Shown: piece after piece, positions 34,667 through 44,253 of the stretch
How the letters are laid out: every line of letters starts with the position of its first letter
How positions within the stretch are numbered: the stretch's first letter is position 1
Source of the DNA: Acidipropionibacterium virtanenii
GTDB lineage: Bacteria > Actinomycetota > Actinomycetes > Propionibacteriales > Propionibacteriaceae
Direction: 5' to 3'
DNA: 64,000 nucleotides
NCBI RefSeq assembly: GCF_003325455.1
Contig: NZ_CP025198.1
Coordinates: 2,976,001-3,040,000, forward strand
Program-made: the position numbers and the translations under genes
Notes under the pieces: model-generated
Seen by the model: the letters and a program-made list of their open reading frames with translations, nothing else
The model's database searches: none
What the model was told of the DNA's origin: nothing

Positions 34667-36346
34667 GTGGCCCCGCCGCTGGATCCGAGGCTGCTCCGCA
34701 GGGCCCGGGCCACCGTGCCCTTCCTGGTGGCGCTGTGCGCCACCGGGGCGGTCACGGCAGTCCTGGTACTCGGCCAGGCGTGGCTGCTGTCCCGGTCGGT
34801 CTCCTCGGTCTTCGCCACCCACTCGATGGATGGAGTGGGCCGATGGGCCGCGCTGCTGGGTCTGGTGTTCTGCGGCAGGGGATTGACGTCGTGGGCCACC
34901 GAATGGTTCTCCCACCGGGCGTCGGCGGCGGTGAAGTCGCAGCTGCGCGGCGACCTGCTGCGCGCCCGGCTGGCCCGACCCACCGACTCCTCGACGACGT
35001 CGGGGACCCTCATCACCCTGATCACCACGGGCCTGGACGCCCTGGACGGGTTCTACGCGAAGTACCTGCCGCAGCTGGTGCTGGCCGTCATCGTGCCGGT
35101 GGTGCTGGCGGTGGCGATCGCCACCCGGGATGTGGTGAGCGTGGTGATCATCGCCGTCACCATCCCGCTGATCCCGCTGTTCATGGCGCTCATCGGGTGG
35201 CGCACCGAGACGGCGGTGCGCAGGCGGTTCCACGTCGCGACCCGGCTGTCCGACCACTTCGCGGACCTGATGAGCGGGCTGCCCACCCTGCAGGTCTTCG
35301 GGCGGGCCCGGGCCCAGCTGGAGGGGCTGCGCCGCACCGAGGGGGCCAACCGCACCGAGACGATGCGGACCCTGCGGATCAGCTTCCTGTCCTCCTTCGT
35401 CCTGGAGCTGCTGGCCACCCTGTCGGTGGCGCTCGTGGCGGTGACCGTCGGTTTCCGGGTGGCCGCCGGCGGGATGAACCTGCAGACCTCACTGTTCATC
35501 CTCATCCTCGCCCCCGAGGTGTACCTTCCGGTGCGCGAGGTGGGGGCGCGCTTTCACGACTCCGCCGACGGCATGGCGGCGGCCGAGGCGGCCTTCGCGG
35601 TGATCGACCGGGCCGGGAGCGCGTCTGCCCCGGCTTGCTCCCCCACCACGGGCTCCTCCCCCGGGGGCATCGACGTGCCCTCCCCCCGCGACGTTCCCGT
35701 CGTCCTCGAAGGCCTGACCCTCACCTATCCCGACACCGCGGCCCCCGCCCTGGACGGCCTGGACCTGCGCATCGACCCCGGCTCGCTCGTGGCGCTGGCG
35801 GGCCATTCCGGTGGCGGGAAGACGACGGCGCTGGACTGCCTGCTGGGCTTCCTGACCCCCGACTCGGGGCGCATCCGGGTGGGGGACGTCGACCTGGTCG
35901 GCGCGTCGCCGGACACCTGGCGGGTCTGGCGCCGGCATCTGGCCCACGTCTCCCAGGACCCGGCGATGATCCGAGGCACCCTGGCCGACAACCTGCGGCT
36001 GGGTGCCGCCGATGCCACCGACGAGCAGCTGCGTCACGCACTGGACCGCTGTGGTGCCCACTCGCTGGCACTCGACAAGCGGGTCGACGACGACGCCGAG
36101 GGCCTCTCGGCCGGGGAACGACGCCGGGTCGCGATGGCCCGCGCACTGCTGCGGGTCGAACTGGGCGGGGCCGGGATGCTCGTCCTCGACGAGCCCACCG
36201 CCGGGCTGGACGACGCCGCCGAGGCGACAGTGCTGGAGACGGTGCGGGCCCTGGGGACGTCGGTGCTGGCAGTGAGCCACCGGTCCGCGGTGCTGGAGGG
36301 GGCCGACGTCGTCGTCACCCTGGGCGGACAGAAGGCGCGCCCGTGA
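34667..36346 (+). CDS. cydD: CydD, cysteine/glutathione-type ABC exporter subunit for bd oxidase assembly
   Basis: 559 residues from the GTG at 34667, with no clear ribosome site, so translation is probably coupled to cydB. Six-helix exporter domain, then Walker A GHSGGGKTTALD, signature GLSAGERRRVAMARALL and Walker B GMLVLDEPTAGLDD. CydDC exports thiols (or handles haem) and is required to assemble cytochrome bd. A proline/serine-rich linker near residues 310-345 joins membrane and ATPase domains. The stop overlaps cydC by 4 bp (GTGA). Confidence 0.93.
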   Translation: MAPPLDPRLLRRARATVPFLVALCATGAVTAVLVLGQAWLLSRSVSSVFATHSMDGVGRWAALLGLVFCGRGLTSWATEWFSHRASAAVKSQLRGDLLRARLARPTDSSTTSGTLITLITTGLDALDGFYAKYLPQLVLAVIVPVVLAVAIATRDVVSVVIIAVTIPLIPLFMALIGWRTETAVRRRFHVATRLSDHFADLMSGLPTLQVFGRARAQLEGLRRTEGANRTETMRTLRISFLSSFVLELLATLSVALVAVTVGFRVAAGGMNLQTSLFILILAPEVYLPVREVGARFHDSADGMAAAEAAFAVIDRAGSASAPACSPTTGSSPGGIDVPSPRDVPVVLEGLTLTYPDTAAPALDGLDLRIDPGSLVALAGHSGGGKTTALDCLLGFLTPDSGRIRVGDVDLVGASPDTWRVWRRHLAHVSQDPAMIRGTLADNLRLGAADATDEQLRHALDRCGAHSLALDKRVDDDAEGLSAGERRRVAMARALLRVELGGAGMLVLDEPTAGLDDAAEATVLETVRALGTSVLAVSHRSAVLEGADVVVTLGGQKARP

Positions 36347-38040
36347 ACACGTCCCCCTGGCGCCCCGCCGCCCGCCTGCTGCGCACCCTCCTCGACGACT
36401 CCGAGCACGGCGTGGAGCACGGCCGCCGCCTTCTGGTGCTCTCGGTGCTCCTGGCGGCCTGCGCATCCGGTGCCTCGGTCGGGCTGATGGGGGTGTCCGG
36501 CTGGCTGCTGTCGCGGGCCGCAGAGCTGCCGCCGGTGCTGTACCTGGAGGCGGCCGCGGTGGGCGTGCGGTTCTTCGGCATCTCGCGGGGCGTCTTCCGC
36601 TACGCCGAACGGCTCATCGGCCACGACCTGGCGCTGCGCATGCAGGGCGGCCTGCGGATGCGGGTCTACGACCGCATCTCCCGCACCACCCTGCTGGGAC
36701 GTCGTCACGGGGACCTGCTGGTGCGCGTGACCGCAGACGTCGAGGCGATCCTCGACCTGGTGGTGAGGGTGGTGGTGCCCGCCTGCGCCGCCTCTCTGGT
36801 CATCATCGGGACGACGGTGCTGCTGGGTCGGTTCTCGGTGGGTTCGGCCGCCGTGCTGCTCGTCTCGGCGATCCTGGCCGGGGTCGTGATGCCCTGGCTC
36901 ACCCAGCGGTTGTCCCGGACCGCCGATGCGTCGATGGTCCCACTGCGGGGCATGCTGGCCGACCGCACCCGGGAGCTGGCTCACGCGGCTCCCGATCTGG
37001 TGGCCCTGGGAGCCGAGGAGAAGGCCCTGGCATCCGTGCTGGACGTCGATGCGCGGTTGCGGGCGGCCGAACGCAGGTCGGCCCGGGTGCGCGGCCTGGC
37101 CACCGGCGGCCAGGTGGTGGCGGCCGGCGTCGCGGTGATCGGCGCCCTGCTGATCGGAGGACAGGCGGTCGCCGACGGGCGTATGGGCGGACGGATCCTG
37201 GCGGTCCTGGTGCTCACTCCGCTGGCCCTGCACGAGGTCTTCTCCAGCTTCAATGCGGCCGCTCAGACCTTCACCCGGGCCTCGGCGGCGCTGCGCCGGG
37301 TCGATGAGGTGCTCCAGGAGGAGCCGGTGGGCTCAGGGGACTCCACCAAGGCACAGGTCGCGGGTTCTCAGCCCTCGCTGCGGGCGCGCGATCTGGCGAT
37401 CGGCTGGCCCGGTGGGCCCCGGGTGCTCGACGGTCTGGATCTTGACATCGGGCCCGGGGAGAGGGTCGCGGTGGTCGGCCCGTCGGGGATCGGCAAGACC
37501 ACCCTGGCCGCCACCGTGATGGGTCTCATCCCCCCGATGGGAGGCTCTGTGGAGACCACCGGGCGGGTGCGCTACCTCGCCCAGGACGCCCACGTCTTCG
37601 CCACCACCGTCGCCGAGAATGTGCGGATCGGCGCCCGCGACGCCACCGACGGTGAGGTCGCCGACGCGCTGCGGCGGGCGGGGCTGGAGATTCCCACCGA
37701 CCGGGTGGTCGGCGAGGACGGCGCGACGCTGTCCGGTGGGGAGGCGCAGCGTCTGGCCCTGGCACGGGTGCTCGTCGCCCATACTCCGTCCTCCGGCGGC
37801 GCCATTCCCTCCACCTCCACGGCCCCACTCACGTCCCCGCTCCTCATCCTCGACGAGCCCACCGAGCACCTGGACTCCGAGACCGCCACGGCGCTGATGG
37901 ACGATCTGTGGGCCGTCACGGCGCCGGACGCGCTCGAGAACTCGCCGGACTCACCGGACTCACCGGGCGCCGCCATGCTGGTCATCACGCACGACCGGAC
38001 CGTGATGGGCCGCTGCGACCAGGTGCTCCGCCTCGGGTGA
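36343..38040 (+). CDS. cydC: CydC, partner subunit of the bd-assembly ABC exporter
   Basis: 565 residues from the GTG at 36343 overlapping the cydD stop. Membrane domain opens with ASVGLMGVSGWLLSRAAELPPVLYLEAA, a CydC hallmark. ATPase motifs: Walker A GPSGIGKTTLAA, signature LSGGEAQRLALARVL, Walker B LLILDEPTEHLD. An in-frame open reading to 33628 is only a shadow of cydB and cydD. Works as a heterodimer with CydD. Two proline/serine-rich inserts near the C-terminal part look lineage specific. Confidence 0.93.
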   Translation: MNTSPWRPAARLLRTLLDDSEHGVEHGRRLLVLSVLLAACASGASVGLMGVSGWLLSRAAELPPVLYLEAAAVGVRFFGISRGVFRYAERLIGHDLALRMQGGLRMRVYDRISRTTLLGRRHGDLLVRVTADVEAILDLVVRVVVPACAASLVIIGTTVLLGRFSVGSAAVLLVSAILAGVVMPWLTQRLSRTADASMVPLRGMLADRTRELAHAAPDLVALGAEEKALASVLDVDARLRAAERRSARVRGLATGGQVVAAGVAVIGALLIGGQAVADGRMGGRILAVLVLTPLALHEVFSSFNAAAQTFTRASAALRRVDEVLQEEPVGSGDSTKAQVAGSQPSLRARDLAIGWPGGPRVLDGLDLDIGPGERVAVVGPSGIGKTTLAATVMGLIPPMGGSVETTGRVRYLAQDAHVFATTVAENVRIGARDATDGEVADALRRAGLEIPTDRVVGEDGATLSGGEAQRLALARVLVAHTPSSGGAIPSTSTAPLTSPLLILDEPTEHLDSETATALMDDLWAVTAPDALENSPDSPDSPGAAMLVITHDRTVMGRCDQVLRLG

Positions 38041-38135
38041 TCAGAAGCCGGCACCCGCCATTTTCCATGGCTCGAATCCAGTTTCTGTGCGTTAGCTGTC
38101 CAGGGATGGTTCTCCCCAGCGGGCATGCCCAGAAA

Positions 38136-38358
38136 CGCTTGGGAAGACTCTGCAATTGTGGCGAAACGGTCGTGCGCCCGACACCATCCAGACACATGCG
38201 AATTAGTGAGGATGCCCGCGTGCCAGCCGGTCCGCAGGCGGGATCAGGATGGGGTCGTCATCGCTGGACACCCGCGTGGTCCAAGGCCGGTCTGCACGGG
38301 AATCAGGGCAGCTCTCGGTCCACCCCTCTCCACCACAATTGCAGAGTCCTCCCAAGCG
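38136..38358. repeat. 223-bp element bounded by 26-bp inverted repeats
   Basis: Arm 38136-38161 (CGCTTGGGAAGACTCTGCAA plus TTGTGG) matches the reverse complement of 38333-38358 with a single mismatch. The roughly 170-bp interior has no convincing gene and is less GC-rich than the surroundings. The layout resembles a miniature inverted-repeat element, but no target-site duplication is obvious. The 38041-38459 gap holds nothing else I can support. Confidence 0.6.
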
Positions 38359-38459
38359 ACTCCGCACACACTCCGCCGAGCGCAGTGTCCCATGAGTGAA
38401 ATCGGGCCACATGCTCTTGAGGGCGGAGAAGCCAGAGTGCACCTGCCGCCATCATCGGC

Positions 38460-39257
38460 TCAGTCCGTGATCGGGTGCGCCTTGCCCCGAGGATCCCTGC
38501 GCCGCACCGCTTTCCTCTTCGCACCGATGGCCAGCCCCTGCTCCATCTGACCCAGTTCCCACCTGATCAGAACGCCGCCCTCCATCTGCGGCCTCGCATC
38601 GAGAGTGTTCCGAAGCTTGTCCACCGTTGTGAGTCCCGAGTCGAGGACCGGACGGATGACCGCCCTCATCCAGCCGCGGAGCATCGGCGGGTAGGAACGC
38701 TGGAACCAGATCACGGGGTCCTCCTCCCGGAAGTGACTGTGCAGCTTGCCCTCACAGAGATCCAGCACGGTCTCCTCCACGCAGGAGCGCGGCGGGTTCC
38801 CGACGACAGTCCGAACACCCTGGTGGAACCGCCACGGATTCCACATCTCATGCACCAGGCGTTCCAGCTCAGGATCACCCCCGGTCTCGGAAGCCGACCT
38901 CCCAGCCTTCGCCACCGGCTTGGGCACTGGAGTGTCGCGACGCCGCGGCACCGATCGCCCCGGTGGGACCCAGATGTCGATCTGCGGGGGTTGGCCGTTG
39001 ATCCCGTACAGATATCCGGCTGCCGATCCGCCCAGGCACGCGCCCTCCCCCGCCTGGAGCAGGCCCGCCCATGCCAGCTGCTCCCAGACGGGCAGATCGG
39101 TGGCGTAGACGCCCCGCGCCAGCCGACGCCACCGACCTGTCTCAACCATCGCCCGCACCTGTGCAGACGTCATGCCGTACTCCATCGCCTGTTCGCGGGT
39201 GATGACTCCGCCCTGGACAGAGGCGATGAATACGAGACGACGAGAAACTCGATCCAT
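38460..39257 (-). CDS. AbiEi-like antitoxin / winged-helix protein, orphan
   Basis: 265 residues. The N terminus (MDRVSRRLVFIASVQGGVITREQAMEYGMTSAQV...) matches the AbiEi-type winged-helix domain: GVITREQA, RRLARGVYA and a following Leu/Ala helix. The remaining 170 residues resemble the DUF559/endonuclease-like halves seen in actinobacterial AbiEi_4 proteins but lack a clear catalytic motif. The usual AbiEii nucleotidyltransferase toxin is not next to it. It sits beside the 223-bp inverted-repeat element in an island between cyd and lut genes. Likely autoregulatory DNA binding; a defence role is unproven. Confidence 0.7.
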   Translation of the reverse strand: MDRVSRRLVFIASVQGGVITREQAMEYGMTSAQVRAMVETGRWRRLARGVYATDLPVWEQLAWAGLLQAGEGACLGGSAAGYLYGINGQPPQIDIWVPPGRSVPRRRDTPVPKPVAKAGRSASETGGDPELERLVHEMWNPWRFHQGVRTVVGNPPRSCVEETVLDLCEGKLHSHFREEDPVIWFQRSYPPMLRGWMRAVIRPVLDSGLTTVDKLRNTLDARPQMEGGVLIRWELGQMEQGLAIGAKRKAVRRRDPRGKAHPITD

Positions 39258-39351
39258 GACACAGCATTCTCAAGGGTCCGGGCGCCACGGGGGAAGGGTC
39301 TGAGGGAACAACCCGAACGGTCCGAGAGAACAAGCTCAGCGTCCGGACACA

Positions 39352-39392
39352 CCTCGGGCGCCGCCCCGGCCGAACCGGAACGGCGCCCGAGG
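39352..39392. terminator. Terminator hairpin of the lut operon
   Basis: CCTCGGGCGCCG (39352-39363) and CGGCGCCCGAGG (39381-39392) form a perfect 12-bp stem about 50 bp beyond the lutC stop, read leftwards. It separates the lut operon from the AbiEi-like gene. Confidence 0.65.
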
Positions 39393-39441
39393 CGCGTCCT
39401 CACCTGTCAGGCGGCCTCACGACCGCCAGATCCCACAGCGA

Positions 39442-40119
39442 TCAGGCGTCGTCGACCACGATCACGTAGAGCGTGCGGGGTCCGTGCACCCCGTCGACCC
39501 GCGACAGCTCGATGTCGCTGGTCGCCGACCCGCCGGAGATCCAGGTGAGCGGGTGGCCCTCCAGGACGGCGGGCTTGACGATCTGCATCGCCTCGGGCAC
39601 GTCGGAGACCACTTGGGAGGCCCGGACCACGCACACATGGCGGTCGGGCACCAGGGTCAACGCCCGGCGTCCCTGGTCGGCGATGTGGGTGAGCACGATC
39701 GTGCCGGTGTCGGCGACCCCGGCGGCCGAGGCCGTCACGACGGCCTCGGTCTCGTTGAGGGTCTCCTTGCTCAGCTGCGGATCATCCACCCGGGCATCCA
39801 GGCCGGCGGCCCGGATGGCGTAGATCCAGTCGGAGTCCAGGCCGGGGGGAACCGCCGCGCTCATTCGCGCTCCGGTGGCCCGCAGCCCGTCGATGACTGC
39901 CTGCGGCACGTCGACGGCCTTCACCCGCACCACGGTGGCGGAGTAGTCGATGACCTTCTGCACGAAGGTGCCGACGACGTCGTCCATCTCGATGCCGGTG
40001 CCGTACTCCCAGTCGATCGGGACATCGGTCTCGGGGTTCTTGTCGGTGATGTCGGCGGTCGCCCGGCGGATCCTGGCCAGAATCTCGGTGCGGGCCGCGG
40101 CCTCCTGGGCGGTGCTCAT
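39442..40119 (-). CDS. lutC: LutC, lactate utilization LUD-domain protein
   Basis: 225 residues from the ATG at 40119, which overlaps the lutB stop by one base. The C-terminal LUD domain has TGTIVLTHIADQGRRALTLVPDRHVCVV and WISGGSATSDIELSRVDGVHGPRTLYVIVVD, the family's closing motif. LutA, LutB and LutC together oxidise L-lactate to pyruvate; LutC's exact role is unsettled. Last gene of the lctP-lutABC transcription unit, followed by a strong hairpin. The frame is open further upstream to 40449 but that is within lutB. Confidence 0.93.
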   Translation of the reverse strand: MSTAQEAAARTEILARIRRATADITDKNPETDVPIDWEYGTGIEMDDVVGTFVQKVIDYSATVVRVKAVDVPQAVIDGLRATGARMSAAVPPGLDSDWIYAIRAAGLDARVDDPQLSKETLNETEAVVTASAAGVADTGTIVLTHIADQGRRALTLVPDRHVCVVRASQVVSDVPEAMQIVKPAVLEGHPLTWISGGSATSDIELSRVDGVHGPRTLYVIVVDDA

Positions 40120-41654
40120 CACTTGCCCTCCTGTCGGTTCTTCTTCCACCAGCTGCGGAAGGTCTCGGTGGGCGGCGCCTCGACGTCGCGATACTTCAAC
40201 CAGCGCTCGGCCACCGGCACCGGGATCGGCCCCAGCGGCTTGCCGCGCAGCGCCTTGCCGGCACCGCGGGTGGCCATCTGGACGCCCTCGAAGCGCTTGG
40301 CGCTTCCGAAGATCCAGCCGGCCGTCTTCATGAGGTTGCGTTCCACGGTGCCCTCGGCGTCGTGGCCGAAGCGGTCGGCCTTCTCGGCGTCGGCCACCCG
40401 GTTGCGCAGGTGCAGGATGATGTCGGTGAAGGGGATCTTCACCGGGCACACATCATTGCAGGCCCCGCACAGCGAGCAGGCGTAGGGCATGCCGCGATCC
40501 ACCGGATCGTCGACCCCGCGCAGCTGCGGGGTGAGGCTGATGCCGATCGGGCCCGGGTAGACCGAGCCGTAGGCGTGACCGCCGGCCCTCTCGTAGACCG
40601 GGCAGGTGTTGATGCAGGAGGCGCAGCGGATGCATCGCAGCACCTCGCGTCCCACCTTGTCGGCCAGCACGTCGGTGCGGCCGTTGTCCATGAAGATGAC
40701 GTGCTGCTCCTGGGGGCCGTCGCCCTCGGTGACGCCGCTCCACACGGAGTTGTACGGGTTCATCCGCTCGCCGGTGGCCGAGCGGGGCAGCAGCTTGAGG
40801 AAGACCTCCAGGTCGTCGAAGCTCGGCAGCACCTTCTCGATGCCCACCATCGACACCAGGGTGTCGGGCAGGGTGAGGCACATCCGGCCGTTGCCCTCGG
40901 ACTCCACGATCACCAGGGAGCCGGTGTCGGCGCACACGAAGTTGCCGCCGGAGACCGCCATCTTGGCGCGCAGGAACTTCTCACGCAGGTGCAGCCGCGC
41001 CGCGCCGGCCAGCTCCGGCGGGTTCTCCGAGACGTCCTCGGGGGCGGGGCGCCCGTAGTTCTTCATCTCCCGCAGGAAGATCTCGCGCACCTCGGCACGG
41101 TTGCGGTGGATGGCCGGCACCACGATGTGGGAGGGACGGTCGTGGCCGAGCTGGACGATCAGCTCCGCCAGGTCGGTCTCCCAGGCCGCGATCCCCTGCT
41201 CCTCCAGGTACTCGTTGAGGTCGGTCTCCTGGGTGGTGATCGACTTGATCTTCACCACCTCGTCGACGCCCTTGGCCTTGGCGATCTCGGCGACGATCCG
41301 GTTGGCCTCCTCGCCGTCACGGGCCCAGTGGACGTGGACGCCGTGGGCCTCCAGGTTCTTCTCGGCCTCCTCGAGGTAGTAGTCCAGGTGCCGCGAGACC
41401 CGGTTCTTGATCGCGGTGGCGGCGTCGCGCAGCTCCTCCCAGTCCGGGGACTCGGAGACGCGCAGGGCCCGCTTGTTGCGGATCGTGGTGGTGGCGTTGC
41501 GCATGTTCTTGCGCTGGACACTCAGCTCCAGCTCGGTCTTGACCGCCTTCTGGAACTTCGGCATTCCCAGGAAGGTGCCGCCGTTGTCCGGAGCGGGGGT
41601 CAGACGGGCGACGCCATGATTGCCCTCGGTGATACGACGCAGTTCGGTACCCAT
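40119..41654 (-). CDS. lutB: LutB, iron-sulfur lactate oxidase subunit
   Basis: 511 residues. An N-terminal LUD domain (about 60-310) contains GGNFVCADTGSLVIVESEGNGRM. The C-terminal half has two ferredoxin-type clusters, CIRCASCINTCPVYE and CSLCGACNDVCPVKIP. The end of the protein is the LutB C-terminal domain (FRSWWKKNR). It passes electrons from lactate oxidation, probably with LutA and LutC, to the quinone pool or another carrier. Start 5 bp after the lutA stop, so the genes are tightly coupled. Confidence 0.95.
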   Translation of the reverse strand: MGTELRRITEGNHGVARLTPAPDNGGTFLGMPKFQKAVKTELELSVQRKNMRNATTTIRNKRALRVSESPDWEELRDAATAIKNRVSRHLDYYLEEAEKNLEAHGVHVHWARDGEEANRIVAEIAKAKGVDEVVKIKSITTQETDLNEYLEEQGIAAWETDLAELIVQLGHDRPSHIVVPAIHRNRAEVREIFLREMKNYGRPAPEDVSENPPELAGAARLHLREKFLRAKMAVSGGNFVCADTGSLVIVESEGNGRMCLTLPDTLVSMVGIEKVLPSFDDLEVFLKLLPRSATGERMNPYNSVWSGVTEGDGPQEQHVIFMDNGRTDVLADKVGREVLRCIRCASCINTCPVYERAGGHAYGSVYPGPIGISLTPQLRGVDDPVDRGMPYACSLCGACNDVCPVKIPFTDIILHLRNRVADAEKADRFGHDAEGTVERNLMKTAGWIFGSAKRFEGVQMATRGAGKALRGKPLGPIPVPVAERWLKYRDVEAPPTETFRSWWKKNRQEGK

Positions 41655-41658
41655 GTCG

Positions 41659-42456
41659 TCAGTCCTCCTCGGTGTTGGCCAGGATCTCGGCCAGGTGGAT
41701 GGCCTTGACGCCCGAGTTCTGGCGGGACAGCACCCCGCCGATGTTCAGCAGACAGGAGTTGTCGCCGGCGACCACGTACTCGGCCTCCGTCTCACGGACG
41801 TGGCGGGCCTTGTCATTGGCCATCGCGGCGCTCATGTCGGGGTTCTTGACGCAGAAGGTGCCGCCGAATCCGCAGCACTGCTCGTCGGCCGGCAGCGGCA
41901 CCATCGTCATGCCCTTGACGTGGCTCAGCAGCCGGTAGGGCTTGTCGCCGAGCTTGATGAAACGGAGACCGTGGCAGGACGGATGGTAGGTGACGCGGTG
42001 CGGGAAGTAGCCGCCGACGTCGTCGACCCCCAGCACGTCGACGAGGAACTCGGGCAGATCGAAGATCTTCGAGCTCACCTCGTCGACCTCGCGGATCAGG
42101 CCCTTGTCCCCGGTGTGGCGGGCCAGCATCGGATGCTGCTCGCGGACCGCGCCGGTGCACGATCCCGACGGCGCCACCACGTAGTCATAGCCGGAGAAGG
42201 CCTTGACGTACTGCTTGACGGCGGGGATCGACTCGTCGAAATAGCCCGAGTTGGTGGTCATCTGGCCGCAGCAGGTCTGAGCCTTGGGGAATTCCACCGA
42301 GCAGCCGAGGCGCTCGAGGATCTTGACGACGGCCTGTCCCGTCTGGGGGAACATGACGTCATTGATGCAGGTGATGAACAGCCCGACCGTCATCCCGGCG
42401 CCGGGTCGTCCCGGCGCGGCGGCCGCACCGCTGTGGGGGGCAGTGGTTGTTGTCAT
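41659..42456 (-). CDS. lutA: LutA, CCG-domain lactate oxidase subunit
   Basis: 265 residues. Two CCG (heterodisulfide-reductase-like) modules: AQTCCGQMTTNSGYFDE with HPSCH-type partners (APSGSC, TYHPSCHGLR), and ADEQCCGFGGTFCVKNPDMSAAM. An alanine/proline-rich tail of about 20 residues precedes the first strand (TVGLFITCINDVMFP). It is the core of L-lactate dehydrogenase LutABC in organisms without a flavin-linked LldD. Located 27 bp after the lactate permease on the same strand. Confidence 0.95.
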   Translation of the reverse strand: MTTTTAPHSGAAAAPGRPGAGMTVGLFITCINDVMFPQTGQAVVKILERLGCSVEFPKAQTCCGQMTTNSGYFDESIPAVKQYVKAFSGYDYVVAPSGSCTGAVREQHPMLARHTGDKGLIREVDEVSSKIFDLPEFLVDVLGVDDVGGYFPHRVTYHPSCHGLRFIKLGDKPYRLLSHVKGMTMVPLPADEQCCGFGGTFCVKNPDMSAAMANDKARHVRETEAEYVVAGDNSCLLNIGGVLSRQNSGVKAIHLAEILANTEED

Positions 42457-42483
42457 GAGAGTTACCTCCGGTTGTCGGGACGA

Positions 42484-44175
42484 TCAGGGCAGGATCCACG
42501 CCAGCACGGGCGTGGACATGAGTCCGGCCAGGATGCACATCAGCACGATCAGCAGGATCGAGTACTTGAACACCTTGCGCAGGATGATCGACTCCCCACC
42601 CATCAGGCCGATGGCGGTGGCGGCCACGGTCAGCGACTGGGGGGAGATCATCTTGCCGACGACGCCGCCGGCGGCACCGGTACCGACCAGCAGGTGGCGC
42701 ATGCCGTCGACGCCCAGGTAGCTGCCCTGGCCGATCTGCTGACCGACGGTCGACTGCAGGTTCGAGAAGAGGATGTTGGCCGAGGTGTCGGAGCCGGTGA
42801 CGTAGGTGCCGATCCAGCCCAGCGACGGGGCCAGGAAGGGGTAGACCGCACCGGCGCCGGCGATGAACAGGCCCAGGGCCAGGGTCTGGCCCGAGTCGCC
42901 CATCACGTAGGCCAGGGCGACCACCATGCCGATGGTCAGGGCCGAGAACTTCATCTTGACGATGTTGGCCCACAGCTCCTTGAAGATCGCACCGAACGAC
43001 ATCCGGTAGATGAGACCCACCAGGATGGCCACGATGGCCAGCAGGAACCACGGCTGCGACGTCAGTTGCCAGGTGTAGGTCTGGTGGCCGGCGGCCTCTC
43101 CGGCGGCGTTGAGCAGGTTGCCCGACAGCAGCGGCCACTTCATGGCGAAGTCCGCCTTGGCGAGCACCCCCTTGACGGCCGGGACGGCTGCGACGGCGAA
43201 GACGACGATCACCAGGATGTAGGGCACCAGGGCCATCATGATCTTCTTGCCGGTGAGGTCGGAGGTGTCGACGTGCTCGGCCTCGACGGCCTCGGTCTCG
43301 ATGGAGGAGTCCATCGGAATGCCGATCCGGGTGGCGGCCTCGTGACCGCCCTGGGGCTTCCAGAACTTCAGGAAGAGCATCGCCAGGGCCACGGTGATGA
43401 TGGCGGCGAAGATCTCGGTGAGGTTGTACAGGGCGGTCGAGGCGACGACCCACTTGGTGGCGCCGAAGACGATGCCGCAGAACAGGCCGAAGGGCCACAC
43501 CTGCACCACGCCCTTCTTGCCGTCCATGATGGCCAGCATCAGGAAGGGCACCACCAGGCAGAGCAGCGCGCAGATCCGGGCGGAGACCGGGGCGACGTCG
43601 AGGACGTCCAGACCGGAGGTCTTGGCGGCCTGGAGCACCGGCAGCCCGACCGCGCCGAAGGCGACCGGGACGGTGTTGGCGACCAGGGCGGTGACGGCGC
43701 CGCGCAGCTTGCCGAAGCCGATGCCGATGAGCATGGCGGCGGCGATCGCCACGGGGGCGCCGAAGCCGGCGAGGGCCTCCAGCAGGCCGCCGAAGCAGAA
43801 GGCGATGAGGATGCCCAGCACGCGCGGGTCGTCGCTGATGAGGAAGAAGGTCTTGCGCAGGTCGTCGAAACGTCCGGAGACCACCGTCAGCTGGTACATC
43901 CAGATCGCGGCGACGAGGATCGCGACAATCGGAAGGATGCCGTAGAGGAAACCCTGGACGCTGCTGGAGAATGCCATGCCGAACGGCATCTTGAAGGCCG
44001 TGATCGCAACGACCAGGGCCACCGCCCAGGAGAAGATGCCGGCCCAGTGGGCCTTCCACTTGAGCGCGCCCAGCGTGATGAGCATGGCCAGCACGGGCAG
44101 GAAGGCGACCAGGGCGGACAGCCACTGGCGCCCCAGGGGGTTGGTATCAGGCCTGAAGGCCTCGAGAAGAACCAT
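42484..44175 (-). CDS. lctP: L-lactate permease
   Basis: 563 residues with 12-14 membrane helices. Family hallmarks include the GILIAFCFGGLLEALAGFGAPVAIAAAMLIGIGF core and FLAPSLGWIGTYVTGSDTSANILFSNLQ. It imports lactate (and glycolate) with protons. It heads the leftward transcription unit lctP-lutABC, so uptake and oxidation are co-expressed. Its promoter carries a FadR-type operator just downstream of the -10 box, and the divergent GntR gene probably provides the repressor. Confidence 0.95.
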   Translation of the reverse strand: MVLLEAFRPDTNPLGRQWLSALVAFLPVLAMLITLGALKWKAHWAGIFSWAVALVVAITAFKMPFGMAFSSSVQGFLYGILPIVAILVAAIWMYQLTVVSGRFDDLRKTFFLISDDPRVLGILIAFCFGGLLEALAGFGAPVAIAAAMLIGIGFGKLRGAVTALVANTVPVAFGAVGLPVLQAAKTSGLDVLDVAPVSARICALLCLVVPFLMLAIMDGKKGVVQVWPFGLFCGIVFGATKWVVASTALYNLTEIFAAIITVALAMLFLKFWKPQGGHEAATRIGIPMDSSIETEAVEAEHVDTSDLTGKKIMMALVPYILVIVVFAVAAVPAVKGVLAKADFAMKWPLLSGNLLNAAGEAAGHQTYTWQLTSQPWFLLAIVAILVGLIYRMSFGAIFKELWANIVKMKFSALTIGMVVALAYVMGDSGQTLALGLFIAGAGAVYPFLAPSLGWIGTYVTGSDTSANILFSNLQSTVGQQIGQGSYLGVDGMRHLLVGTGAAGGVVGKMISPQSLTVAATAIGLMGGESIILRKVFKYSILLIVLMCILAGLMSTPVLAWILP

Positions 44176-44253
44176 CGAAACTCCGTTGTTCCGCCGTACG
44201 AGTAGGGGTCATGGGTGCGTATGGCGGGTCCCGAAGCCCCCGGCGTGTGAGCA

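Noticed and set aside
38060-38100. GGCTCGAATCCAG resembling a tRNA T-arm
   Set aside because: No acceptor, D or anticodon arms can be built around it, and cydC coding sequence ends immediately upstream.
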